Shown piece after piece: positions 25,544 through 34,004 of a DNA stretch of 64,000 nt. Each line of letters starts with the position of its first letter. Positions within the stretch are counted from its first letter, which is position 1. The notes under the pieces are model-generated. The model did no database searches. It had not been told where the DNA came from and saw nothing but the letters and a program-made list of their open reading frames with translations. This DNA comes from Clostridium manihotivorum. Its GTDB lineage: Bacteria > Bacillota > Clostridia > Clostridiales > Clostridiaceae. Made by a program: the position numbers and the translations under genes. Location: positions 1,505,776 through 1,569,775 of the forward strand of contig NZ_CP025746.1 in assembly GCF_004015185.1 (NCBI RefSeq), in the 5' to 3' direction.

Positions 25544-28048
25544 ATGATAAGCAGTTATAAACAAATTACAGTACGATATATGAAGGCTAATAAAAAGAGA
25601 ACCCTGCTTACAGTGATAGGGATAGTTTTATCAGTGGCACTTATTGCAACCATAGGGTTATTCTTTAAAGGTATGCAGCAAACGGAGCTAGACAAGGCTA
25701 TAAGTAACTATGGTTCTTTTCATGTTATGTATAAGGATACAACTCCAGAGGTTTTCAGTAAGGTCATCAACAATCCTAAGGTTGGCAAATATGGCTATTA
25801 TAAAGTAGAGGATGAAATTAAGCTAGATAAAGATGTTATTGCTAGTAAGATAGTAACTACAAATAAAGCTTTAGACTTATTACCTCTTAAGATTAAGCAG
25901 GGAAGAATGCCTGAAAATGAAAATGAATTTGTTATTGAGAGATGGGTTGTTAATCACTTAGGTAAGGAAGTTAAAATAGGTGATATGGTAAAGCTTAACG
26001 ATAAAGAATACAAGCTTGTAGGTGTATTAGAGAATAATTATTCTATTGACCCAGAAAGTAAGGCAAGAATATTTACAAGAAATGATAACATATCTAAAGA
26101 TAATGCTACCTTGTTTGCTCAGATTAAGTCTGGAGTTAATATGAAAAAGGCTGTAAGGGAGCTTAAAGCTATAGGTGACTCAAAAAAAGTATTTTCCAAT
26201 GATCCGGTACTAATGCTTGAAGGAGTAGGAAAAGACTCAGGCATGCTAAGTGGATTAAATATGGTTCTAGTAATAGTAATATCAATAGTTGTAGTTTGTA
26301 CTGTAGCAGTTATATATAATTCCTTCCAAATAAGCGTAGTGGAAAGAATGAAAGAATTTGGCCTTTTAAGGGCCGTAGGAACTACACCAAAACAAATACG
26401 AAACATAGTGCTTAAGGAAGCTACAATATTGGTTCTCACAGCAGTACCTATAGGAATAGTTTTTGGAATTATTGCAATGTCAATATTATATGTAGTGTTT
26501 ACGTTAATAGGAAAAGACTCTGTACTGACAGCAAGAATTGTCATAGACCCAATGGTACTTTTTATTAGCTTTTTAGTAGGTGTTGTATCTGTATACTTGT
26601 CAGCATTGCTTCCAGCAATATTTGCAGGTAGAATATCGCCTTTGTCAGCTATAAGCAGTAGAACTATAATAACTAAGGGAAAAGTGAAAAAAACAGACAA
26701 CAAGCTTATTAAAAAGTTATTTGGTTTTGAAGGAGCTATGGCAGCGAAAAATATAAAAAGAAACAAAAAAAGATATAGAATAACCATATTTTCAATTGTA
26801 ATAAGTGTGGTGCTATTTATATCCTTCAGTTCTCTAATGGATATGTCTTTAAGGGTAACTAATGAGCCAAATGAATCAAGAGATATACATTTCACATTCT
26901 ATGGTAATGGTAGTAATAGCAATCCTACAGATATGAATGCAGTAGCAAAGGATGTAGAGAAGCTTAATTCGGTTAGTGAAATCTATAAGGTTTATAATTA
27001 TGATTCTTTTTATGCAGTAATTGATAAAAATAAGGAATTAAAAGAAGTAAAGGGATTAAGTGATGTATATAAGAAGATAAATTATAATGGAAAAGAACAA
27101 ACTCTTATGGAATCAAGTATACAGACCTATGAGGATAAAGCTTTGGAGGCTTCAAAAAAGTACTTGATTTCAGGCAGTATAGATAAAGATAAATTAAATA
27201 AAGAAAATGGTGTGATTTTAGTAAATAAGAATAAGATATACAATATGAATAGTAAGAAGAGCTATATTGGAGCTTTAGCAGAAGTGAAGGTTGGGGATGA
27301 GATTCCTGTACAGTGCATTGATCCTAATGATAGTAATGAAGAAAATACAAAGCAGGAGGAACCAAAAAAATTTGGAGAAGGAAAGATTCAAACTGTTAAG
27401 GTCCTAGGGATATTATCAGCAGAACCCTTTGACAACAGTGGAACTCCAGATGGATTGAAGTTCATAACCACTGAAGCTGTTAATAAAAAACTTACAGGTA
27501 GGGATAAGTTTAATCCAAGAACCTTACTTATAAAAATAAAAGATATAAAAAATGATAAAGCTGTTGAAGAGCAAATAAAATCAGTAACTAAATCAGATGA
27601 TTTAAACAATAAAATTGATTATAACAGAAGAGAAAAGTCAAGCACCTTAATGCTTCAAATTCTTATATATGGATTTATTACTGTTATTTCTCTAATAAGT
27701 TCAGTAAACATAATAAATACAATTACAACAAATATAATATTAAGGAAAAGAGAGTTTGCAGCACTTAAGTCTATTGGACTTACACAAAAGGGTCTTAAAA
27801 AGATGATTGGCATAGAGGGGATTCTTTATGCAGTGGTTGGTACAGTCTATGGATCTATAATAGGTAGTGGATTATCTTATCTAATGTATAGAGGTTTATC
27901 CGATGTAAGAGAATTTGGATGGAACATACCTTTTGGTGCAATAGCTATTTCTCTAGTAGCATCCTTAGTGATTGGATACCTATCTGTGTTGTCACCACTT
28001 TCTAGGATTAAAAAATCAAATCTAATTGAAGCTATAAGAGAAGAATAA
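25544..28048 (+). CDS. ABC transporter permease with two FtsX-like domains
   Basis: 834 residues: an N-terminal helix (about 19-41), a periplasm-type extracytoplasmic part of about 200 residues, three helices (about 240-375) forming the first FtsX domain, another helix (about 415-435), a second extracytoplasmic part of about 260 residues and a final set of three helices (about 705-830). FtsX-like signatures include VVERMKEFGLLRAVGTTPKQI and LRKREFAALKSIGLTQKGL. The layout is that of large SalY/MacB-like permeases linked to two-component systems. Together with the sensor and regulator at 28387-30342 it suggests response to a membrane-active peptide; the ligand is unknown. Confidence 0.92.
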   Translation: MISSYKQITVRYMKANKKRTLLTVIGIVLSVALIATIGLFFKGMQQTELDKAISNYGSFHVMYKDTTPEVFSKVINNPKVGKYGYYKVEDEIKLDKDVIASKIVTTNKALDLLPLKIKQGRMPENENEFVIERWVVNHLGKEVKIGDMVKLNDKEYKLVGVLENNYSIDPESKARIFTRNDNISKDNATLFAQIKSGVNMKKAVRELKAIGDSKKVFSNDPVLMLEGVGKDSGMLSGLNMVLVIVISIVVVCTVAVIYNSFQISVVERMKEFGLLRAVGTTPKQIRNIVLKEATILVLTAVPIGIVFGIIAMSILYVVFTLIGKDSVLTARIVIDPMVLFISFLVGVVSVYLSALLPAIFAGRISPLSAISSRTIITKGKVKKTDNKLIKKLFGFEGAMAAKNIKRNKKRYRITIFSIVISVVLFISFSSLMDMSLRVTNEPNESRDIHFTFYGNGSNSNPTDMNAVAKDVEKLNSVSEIYKVYNYDSFYAVIDKNKELKEVKGLSDVYKKINYNGKEQTLMESSIQTYEDKALEASKKYLISGSIDKDKLNKENGVILVNKNKIYNMNSKKSYIGALAEVKVGDEIPVQCIDPNDSNEENTKQEEPKKFGEGKIQTVKVLGILSAEPFDNSGTPDGLKFITTEAVNKKLTGRDKFNPRTLLIKIKDIKNDKAVEEQIKSVTKSDDLNNKIDYNRREKSSTLMLQILIYGFITVISLISSVNIINTITTNIILRKREFAALKSIGLTQKGLKKMIGIEGILYAVVGTVYGSIIGSGLSYLMYRGLSDVREFGWNIPFGAIAISLVASLVIGYLSVLSPLSRIKKSNLIEAIREE

Positions 28049-28072
28049 AGAAAATGTAATTTTCTAAAGAGT

Positions 28073-28113
28073 AAAAAAAGTTTGTCTTACAGATTTGTAA
28101 GGCAAACTTTTTT
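28073..28113 (+). terminator. Terminator of the ABC exporter operon
   Basis: AGTTTGTCTTAC pairs with GTAAGGCAAACT over a six-base loop, with A tract before and T tract after. Confidence 0.9.
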
Positions 28114-28208
28114 CTTGTAAGCCTATATTTATAGAGTAGAGCTGCCTAAGTATATATAATTAAAGCATGGAAAGCATATAAAAAATAATATACTAAGGAG
28201 AAATGAAG

Positions 28209-28340
28209 ATGAATAAATTTGTTGAAATAATTAAAGCGGTATACTTATGTATAGGATTAATGTTTTTTGCTAAAGAATTAATTAGCAGCAATTATGATAA
28301 TTGCAGTGAAGATTTGAAAAAATATGGGGTTTCTATATAA
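28209..28340 (+). CDS. Small peptide ORF between exporter and two-component system
   Basis: 43 codons after a strong ribosome site (AAGGAG, 8 bases before the ATG at 28209). The peptide begins MNKFVEIIKAVYLCIGLMFF and continues with AKELISSNYDNCSEDLKKYG. It has one hydrophobic segment (about residues 7-21), two cysteines and a polar tail. It lies after the exporter terminator and 46 bp before the response regulator, so it probably heads the regulator-sensor transcript. No family recognised. It could be a small membrane regulator of the sensor or exporter, or an exported peptide. The strong RBS is the main evidence. Confidence 0.5.
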   Translation: MNKFVEIIKAVYLCIGLMFFAKELISSNYDNCSEDLKKYGVSI

Positions 28341-28386
28341 TATAGGTATGTGAAACAAATTTGAAATAAGTTACGAGGTGTGAACT

Positions 28387-29088
28387 ATGGCAAATACACT
28401 GCTTTTAGTAGAAGATGATCAATCCCTTGCTCTTGGAATAGAGTTTACTCTTAAGGATGAAGGATATGAAGTCTTAAGAGCTTCAACCTTAGAGGAAGGA
28501 AGAAAGCTTTTTGGACATAACAACGTAAACTTAATAATACTTGATGTTAATCTACCTGATGGCAGTGGATATGAGTTGTGTAAGGAAATAAGAGAGAAAA
28601 GTGATGTTCCTATAATGTTTTTAACTGCTTTGGATGAGGAAGTAAATGTGGTTCTAGGTTTGGAGATTGGAGGGGATGATTATATAACAAAACCCTTCAG
28701 GGTAAGAGAACTTTTATCTAGAGTTAAGGTGCTTTTAAGAAGATCAGCTAAGACTCAATCAGTGAACAACAGGTTGAAGAGTGGAAATATTATAATAGAT
28801 ATCTCTAGTGCTACTGTTGCTAAAAACAATAAGGAGATTATTTTAACAGCCCAGGAATACAAGCTTCTTTTGATATTTATAAATAACTCTGGAGTGCTGA
28901 TGAAGAGAGATAAAATATTAGAAGAACTTATAGAGGGACCAGAAGTGTTTTTTGATGAAAACACCTTGGCGGTTTATATTAAGAGAATTAGAGAAAAGAT
29001 AGAGGATAATCCTAAGGAGCCAGAATATATTGTGACACAACGAGGCTTAGGCTATAAGTGGAACAAAGAAGTAATTAGTTTAGCGTAG
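28387..29088 (+). CDS. OmpR-family response regulator
   Basis: 233 residues: receiver domain with acidic pocket EDD (9-11), phosphoacceptor Asp53 in LIILDVNLPDG, the switch Thr in MFLTALDE and Lys in YITKPF. A C-terminal winged helix follows (LTAQEYKLLLIFINNSGVL to TQRGLGYKW). It should bind DNA when phosphorylated by the kinase encoded 12 bp downstream. The likely target is the exporter operon upstream, by analogy with Bce-type modules. RBS ACGAGGTG. Confidence 0.95.
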   Translation: MANTLLLVEDDQSLALGIEFTLKDEGYEVLRASTLEEGRKLFGHNNVNLIILDVNLPDGSGYELCKEIREKSDVPIMFLTALDEEVNVVLGLEIGGDDYITKPFRVRELLSRVKVLLRRSAKTQSVNNRLKSGNIIIDISSATVAKNNKEIILTAQEYKLLLIFINNSGVLMKRDKILEELIEGPEVFFDENTLAVYIKRIREKIEDNPKEPEYIVTQRGLGYKWNKEVISLA

Positions 29089-29100
29089 GGAGAACTTAAT

Positions 29101-30342
29101 ATGAAGAAATACTATTTAAATCCTGAGCTTAGATTGAGCTCAGTTATTCTTTTTTTATCAACAACTTTATTTTTATGTATGACCCTAATTTTTATAAATA
29201 TATATAATAACAATTTGAAAGCAGATTACATAAAAAGTGTTGGAGCAATAACCGCAAGAGTAGTGGATAAGAATCCAGAGCTAGAAAGTGAAATAATACC
29301 TCTTGTTACAAGGGAAGCTAATAAAGAAGAGAGAGCAAGGGGGGAGCTTCTGCTACAAAAATATGGAATGACACAGGAGTTAGAAAGTCATCTTTTTCCA
29401 TATATAGATGACATAATAGCTAAGAATAATTATAGCATAGTTGCAGTATTTCTAATTATTACAATTGTACTGTTAGCTCTTAATTATGTTCAGTACTCGT
29501 TTTTTTACAATAAGGTAAGAGCTTTAACTTTAGGAGCTAGAAGGGTAATTGAGGGAGAATATGATATTAATATAAGTGAGAATAGAGAAGGAGACTTTTC
29601 TAAGCTAGCAGTTTCTTTTAACTCTATGAAGGAAATAATAAGAAACAATATAAGTGAACTGAAAAAAGAAAAGCAGTTTTTGGTGGATTTGCTTTCTGAC
29701 ATATCCCATCAGCTAAAAACACCATTGTCATCTATGATGGTATACAATGATATTCTTTTAAGCAAAGAACTTTCAAAAGAGCAGAGGGTCACTTTTCTTA
29801 CTAACAACGAAGGACAGCTTGATAGAATGAACTGGCTTATACAGAGCATGCTAAAGCTAGCAAAATTGGATGCTAAAGCTATAGAGTTTGATAAGGAAAA
29901 ACAAAGCCTGAATGAGACTATTGAAGAAGCTATATATGCTCTAGAGACCAAGGCTAATGAGTCTGAAGTCAACATAGAATTTGAAAATGACAAGGAAATT
30001 ATATTCTACCATGATAGATTATGGCTTGAAGAGGCACTTATAAATATAGTGAAAAATGGAATAGAGCACACCTCAAGTGGAGGAAAGATAAAAATAAACT
30101 TAGAAGAAAATCCTATATATACTAGAATTACTATTGAAGACACTGGAGAAGGAATAAATGAAGAGGACTTGCCTAATATATTTAAAAGGTTTTATAAAGC
30201 TAGAAGTTCAAAAAAAGGAGATTCCATAGGCATTGGGTTAGCTTTAGCAAAGTCTATAGTTGAATCCCATAACGGAATTATAGAAGCCAAAAGTAAGGTA
30301 AGAGTTGGTACAAAGTTTATATTAACTTTTCATAGATACTAA
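29101..30342 (+). CDS. Sensor histidine kinase
   Basis: 413 residues. Two transmembrane helices (about 13-35 and 122-143) enclose an extracytoplasmic region of about 85 residues. A HAMP-like segment (ALTLGARRVIEGEYDINISE) leads to the HisKA H-box LSDISHQLKTPLSS and the ATPase domain with N box NIVKNGIEHT, G1 DTGEGI, F box and G2 GIGLALAKSIVE. The presence of an extracytoplasmic loop distinguishes it from the loop-less BceS kinases, so it may sense a ligand itself. Operon with the regulator. A small hairpin (TTTGTGG/CCACAAA, 30349-30366) follows the stop. Confidence 0.94.
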   Translation: MKKYYLNPELRLSSVILFLSTTLFLCMTLIFINIYNNNLKADYIKSVGAITARVVDKNPELESEIIPLVTREANKEERARGELLLQKYGMTQELESHLFPYIDDIIAKNNYSIVAVFLIITIVLLALNYVQYSFFYNKVRALTLGARRVIEGEYDINISENREGDFSKLAVSFNSMKEIIRNNISELKKEKQFLVDLLSDISHQLKTPLSSMMVYNDILLSKELSKEQRVTFLTNNEGQLDRMNWLIQSMLKLAKLDAKAIEFDKEKQSLNETIEEAIYALETKANESEVNIEFENDKEIIFYHDRLWLEEALINIVKNGIEHTSSGGKIKINLEENPIYTRITIEDTGEGINEEDLPNIFKRFYKARSSKKGDSIGIGLALAKSIVESHNGIIEAKSKVRVGTKFILTFHRY

Positions 30343-30543
30343 ATAGCATTTGTGGCTATCCACAAAAAATATATAACATTTATGGTAATTAAATTAAAAG
30401 TTTAATAATATTTAACACATTATTATCACAAAGGATATAATTTATTAATATTTATTGTTTATAATAATATCATAGGATTTAGACATAAAGAAATTAGCGA
30501 AATGCACATTGCAAATGATCTTTTAACGTTATTGATCCCCCAA

Positions 30544-30584
30544 TAAAGTAGCAGCTGGATTACCCCGATCTAGTTGCTTTTTAA
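30544..30584 (+). terminator. Terminator-like hairpin after the kinase gene
   Basis: AAAGTAGCAGCTGGAT can pair with ATCTAGTTGCTTTTT using two G-U pairs, followed by TTTTTAAA. Within 30343-30679 I see no gene. Confidence 0.55.
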
Positions 30585-30679
30585 AATATAAACTTTATGA
30601 AATACATATATTAAAATAAAATATCACCTTTATAAAATTCATATAGGTTATTTAATTAATAAAGCTTTGGAGAGGTAGT

Positions 30680-31195
30680 ATGAGAAAGCCATCAAAAAAG
30701 ATTTTTTTTATCGTGTCTATTATGGTTATTTTTTTTACTTTTCAAATTATTAGCACTTATAAGTATTTATCAAGCATAAGATTTATGTTAAAGGACAATT
30801 TCAGTATTGATATTCCAAAGCCTAAGCGTGAAATTAAGGTACTATCAGATATTAATGCAATACCCTTGGATGGAAAAGCCTATTCTATTTTAGAGTACGA
30901 TGAGACAAATGCAATGAAAATAACGGATTTCAATCAGTGGAAAAAGGTTGATAAAGATAGTCAGAACGAAGTAAATAAGTTTGTAGAGCAACTTAAAAAG
31001 TACCAAGCTTCAGATGGAACTAAAAAAGCTATGTTAAATCAATATAAACCTAGGCTACAGGACAAAAGCTTATACTATTTTAAACCTAAAAAAAATGATT
31101 ATGTAATATTACTTTTTAATGAAGATGAAAAAAGAATTTATGTTATGGAGCATATTGATAGAGTTACTAAATACAGTGTTAGCTATAAAAAGTAA
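30680..31195 (+). CDS. Hypothetical membrane-anchored protein
   Basis: 171 residues: basic N-terminus (MRKPSKK), one hydrophobic helix (about 8-26) and a soluble part outside the membrane, with no cysteines and a Lys-rich C-terminus. I do not recognise the family. Pieces such as LDGKAYSILEYDETNAMKIT and YYFKPKKNDYVILLFNEDEK read like a small beta-rich domain. RBS TGGAGAGGTAG. It stands alone between the kinase and the flavodoxin gene. Confidence 0.7.
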   Translation: MRKPSKKIFFIVSIMVIFFTFQIISTYKYLSSIRFMLKDNFSIDIPKPKREIKVLSDINAIPLDGKAYSILEYDETNAMKITDFNQWKKVDKDSQNEVNKFVEQLKKYQASDGTKKAMLNQYKPRLQDKSLYYFKPKKNDYVILLFNEDEKRIYVMEHIDRVTKYSVSYKK

Positions 31196-31283
31196 TATAA
31201 TCGATTACATTTGTATATAGTGCTTTTCAATAGCTCTATTTTATAATAAATATTGTAAGGAACTTATATATATTATATTAAGG

Positions 31284-31402
31284 CTCTGTTAAAGTACCGT
31301 ATCGAAATTAAGTGGTCAGTACTGAGATGCTTGCGCTAATAGCTCGCTCATATAGCATCTTATTTATAAGAACTTAATTTCAATAATACTATTAAACATA
31401 GC
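31284..31402 (+). repeat. Family II palindromic repeat
   Basis: About 119 bp with inverted ends GAAATTAAGT and ACTTAATTTC and an inner stem GAGATGCT/AGCATCTT. Shares GAAATTAAGTGGTCAGT with the other copies (13137, 53516). The right end reads AATAATACTATTAAACATA, close to AACAATATTATTAAGCATA in the 13137 copy. Confidence 0.75.
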
Positions 31403-31432
31403 TTATATTAAAGAGCGGAAGGATTGATAAGT

Positions 31433-31921
31433 ATGAAATCATTAATAATTTTTTACTCTCTAGAGGGTGACACTAAGTTTATAGCAAATTCTATTAATGA
31501 AGAGTTAGAAGGGGATATAGTAGAGCTTATACCAGTTAAACAAATACCTACAACAGGCTTTAAGAAGTTCTTATGGGGTGGAAAACAGGTTATGTTTAAA
31601 GAAAAACCAGAACTACAACCTATATCAGCAGATTTGTCTCAGTATGATCTTATTGTTTTAGGCACGCCGGTATGGGCTAGTAGATTTGCTCCTGTTTTTA
31701 ATACATTTTTAGAAAACAATAATATAAGTAATAAGAAGATTGCTTTATTTTGCTGCCATGGTGGAGGTAAGGAAGGAAAGACCTTCTCTGACTTCAAGGA
31801 AAAATTGAAAGACAATCAGTTTTTAGGAGAGATTGCTTTTGAGGATCCATTAAAAAAAGATAAAGAAGGAAATTTATTAAAGGCAAAAGAATGGATAAAA
31901 TCTATAAGACAGAGTTTTTAA
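31433..31921 (+). CDS. Flavodoxin-family protein
   Basis: 162 residues with the FMN phosphate-loop region at the N-terminus (IIFYSLEGDTKFIANSI; usual family form S-x-T-GNT-x-x-x-A), LIVLGTPVWASRFAPVFNTF and KIALFCCHGGGKEGKTF. The phosphate loop SLEGDTKF departs slightly from the classical one. Proteins of this kind carry electrons or act as NADPH-dependent oxidoreductases. I start at the ATG at 31433 (GGAAGG about 10 bp before); a TTG at 31424 is possible. A strong terminator follows at once. Confidence 0.88.
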   Translation: MKSLIIFYSLEGDTKFIANSINEELEGDIVELIPVKQIPTTGFKKFLWGGKQVMFKEKPELQPISADLSQYDLIVLGTPVWASRFAPVFNTFLENNNISNKKIALFCCHGGGKEGKTFSDFKEKLKDNQFLGEIAFEDPLKKDKEGNLLKAKEWIKSIRQSF

Positions 31922-31924
31922 GGT

Positions 31925-31960
31925 AGGGCACTGAAGAATTTTAGCTTCAGTGCCCTTTTT
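31925..31960 (+). terminator. Terminator of the flavodoxin gene and intron insertion site
   Basis: GGGCACTGAAG and CTTCAGTGCCC form an 11-bp stem around AATTTTAG, followed by TTTTT. The group II intron begins within two bases of the T run. Confidence 0.93.
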
Positions 31961-31961
31961 A

Positions 31962-33873
31962 GTGTGCCCAGCATGGGCAACAACTTGGCGGTGAAAGTCC
32001 GCTGTGGGCTTGGTAGTGGGAACCACTAGCTAAGGGCAAGGGTGTCCATCGTGAGGTGGAATCTGAAGGAAGCCTAAGGCAAAGTCTCGGTCTGAGGGAC
32101 ACGAACTACATATAAGGCTTACTAGGGACGGACGAGTTTGCTAAACAAAACGAAGTCCTACACTATCCCAATTCCTAGGAGTAAATGTAGCAGATATATG
32201 AGATGAAGGTTGTTGTTCTTACCTGGGGAGGTCTGATAGATACATCGCTAACAAAGATGAATTTCTAAGCGGTAACCTACATAGCGATATGTAACTGAAC
32301 TATCAGAAGTCAGCAGAAGTCATAGTAACTCCGCTAATCGCGATAGCGGATGAAGGACTGAACTTTAAGGAGGTTTTTCAAGTTTGAAAGTTTCGCAGAA
32401 TACTCAAAGATTGCAGAAAACTAAATATTTAGGCTCTAGTGCCCAAGATAGAGTGGAACTCGAAGATAAGCAAAGAGTGCATAGAGAATTCTCGGCAACT
32501 CCAAAGGAGAAAATCAGTGGATTTGAATATGGCTCACTAGAAAGGATATTATCCAAGGATAATATGAACTTGGCTCTTAAAAGAGTAATTTCTAATAAAG
32601 GTAGCCACGGCGTGGACGGAATGACAGTTTATAAACTTAAACAATTTTTGAAAACAAACTGGATATCTATTAGAGAAAGTATTCTTAATGGTGAGTATAG
32701 ACCAATGCCAGTTAGAAGAGTAGAAATTCCAAAACCTAATGGTGGAACTAGGCTCTTAGGTATACCTACAGTTTTGGATAGACTTATCCAACAAGCTATT
32801 GCTCAAGAATTAAATAGTATTTATGATAGAAGATTCTCTGAAAGTAGCTTTGGCTTCCGCCCTCAAAGAGGAGCTAAAGATGCAATTAAGAAAGCAGAAC
32901 AGTATATCAATGATGGCTATAGGTGGGTTGTTGATATGGATTTAGAGAAATTCTTTGATAAGGTTAACCATGATATCTTAATGCATAAATTATCAAGAAG
33001 CATTAAGGATAAGAGGGTATTATCCCTAATAAGGAAATATCTTCAGTCAGGAATAATGATAAATGGTGTAGTGGTCAGAAATGAAGAAGGAACCCCACAA
33101 GGAGGACCGCTGAGTCCACTATTATCTAACATAATGCTAGATGAACTAGATAAAGAGTTAGAAATGAGAGGTCATAAATTTTGTCGCTACGCGGACGACT
33201 GTAATATCTATGTTAAAAGTGAGAGAGCTGGGAAAAGAGTAATGGAAAATATAACAAATTTCATTGAAGGCAAACTCAAATTGAAGGTGAACAGAGATAA
33301 AAGTGCAGTAGATAGACCTTGGAAGAGAAAGTTTCTAGGATTCACGCTAAACCTAATGTTTGGTAAAGCATACTCATCTATATCAAAGCAATCATTAAAG
33401 AGATACAAAGATAAAATCAGAGAAGTCCTATCTAGATCAAAACCGATAACTTTGGAACAAAGAATAGAAAAATTGAACCAAATTAATATTGGTTGGATTA
33501 ACTATTATGGAATAGCCAAATGCAAAGGAATAGTGGAGCATTTAGATATTTGGATAAGGAAAAGATTAAGAATGTGTATATGGAAACAGTGGAAGAAAGT
33601 TAGAACTAGATATAAAAACCTTAAGAAGCTGGGACTTGAACACTACGAAGCTATAAAGTTTGCCAATACCCGCAAAGGATACTGGCGAGTAGCAAATAGT
33701 GCAATATTAAACACAACTCTTACAAATAAATTCTTCTCGGACTTAGGCTTAAAAAGCCTAACGCATCAATATATTAAAATTCATTCAACTTAAAGAACCG
33801 CCGTGTACCAGACCGGTATGCACGGTGGTGTGAGAGGACGCTGAATAAAATAATTATTCAGCTCCTACTCGAT
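31962..33873 (+). mobile_element. Group II intron (class C-like)
   Basis: Starts GTGTGCCCAGC (GUGYG form) and ends with a domain V-like hairpin (ACCGCCGTGTACCAGACCGG and GTATGCACGGTGGT). A domain VI hairpin follows (GCTGAATAA/TTATTCAGC) and then CTCCTACTCGAT. It encodes a reverse transcriptase/maturase without a visible endonuclease domain. Position right after a Rho-independent terminator hairpin is the known preference of class C introns. The length is about 1.9 kb. The exact 3' end is inferred from the domain VI position; the next base begins a family I repeat. Confidence 0.88.
32384..33793 (+). CDS. ltrA: Group II intron reverse transcriptase/maturase
   Basis: 469 residues. Reverse transcriptase domain with SFGFRPQRGAKDAIKKAEQY, the block WVVDMDLEKFFDKVNHD, GTPQGGPLSPLLSNIMLDEL and the catalytic YADD in CRYADDCNIYV; then the maturase (domain X) region around LNQINIGWINYYGIAKCKG. 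The end (SDLGLKSLTHQYIKIHS) comes without an HNH endonuclease. So the enzyme is complete for splicing and cDNA synthesis and probably active. Start at TTG 32384 after AAGGAGGTTTTTCAAG. Confidence 0.95.
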   Translation: MKVSQNTQRLQKTKYLGSSAQDRVELEDKQRVHREFSATPKEKISGFEYGSLERILSKDNMNLALKRVISNKGSHGVDGMTVYKLKQFLKTNWISIRESILNGEYRPMPVRRVEIPKPNGGTRLLGIPTVLDRLIQQAIAQELNSIYDRRFSESSFGFRPQRGAKDAIKKAEQYINDGYRWVVDMDLEKFFDKVNHDILMHKLSRSIKDKRVLSLIRKYLQSGIMINGVVVRNEEGTPQGGPLSPLLSNIMLDELDKELEMRGHKFCRYADDCNIYVKSERAGKRVMENITNFIEGKLKLKVNRDKSAVDRPWKRKFLGFTLNLMFGKAYSSISKQSLKRYKDKIREVLSRSKPITLEQRIEKLNQINIGWINYYGIAKCKGIVEHLDIWIRKRLRMCIWKQWKKVRTRYKNLKKLGLEHYEAIKFANTRKGYWRVANSAILNTTLTNKFFSDLGLKSLTHQYIKIHST

Positions 33874-33974
33874 TAGGGAACCTATATGAAAACTTAATTT
33901 ATACTTGTTATATAATGCCGGCTTTTGGGGATTTTATTGCATGTATAAATTAATAGCTGAAGTTGGTTCCCTAT
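33874..33974 (+). repeat. Family I palindromic repeat, copy C
   Basis: The cleanest ends of the family: TAGGGAACC and GGTTCCCTA are exact complements. Inner arms ACTTAATTTATACTTGTTAT and GTATAAATTAATAGCTGAAG. It begins at the intron's 3' boundary, so before intron insertion it followed the flavodoxin terminator directly. Confidence 0.88.
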
Positions 33975-34004
33975 ATATACTTTAAAATGTGAAAGTGCAA
34001 GTTA

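Noticed and set aside
26119..26895. 258-codon open frame on the minus strand inside the FtsX-type permease
   Set aside because: It is the antisense of a well-supported gene, lacks a ribosome site, and has the composition expected of a shadow frame.
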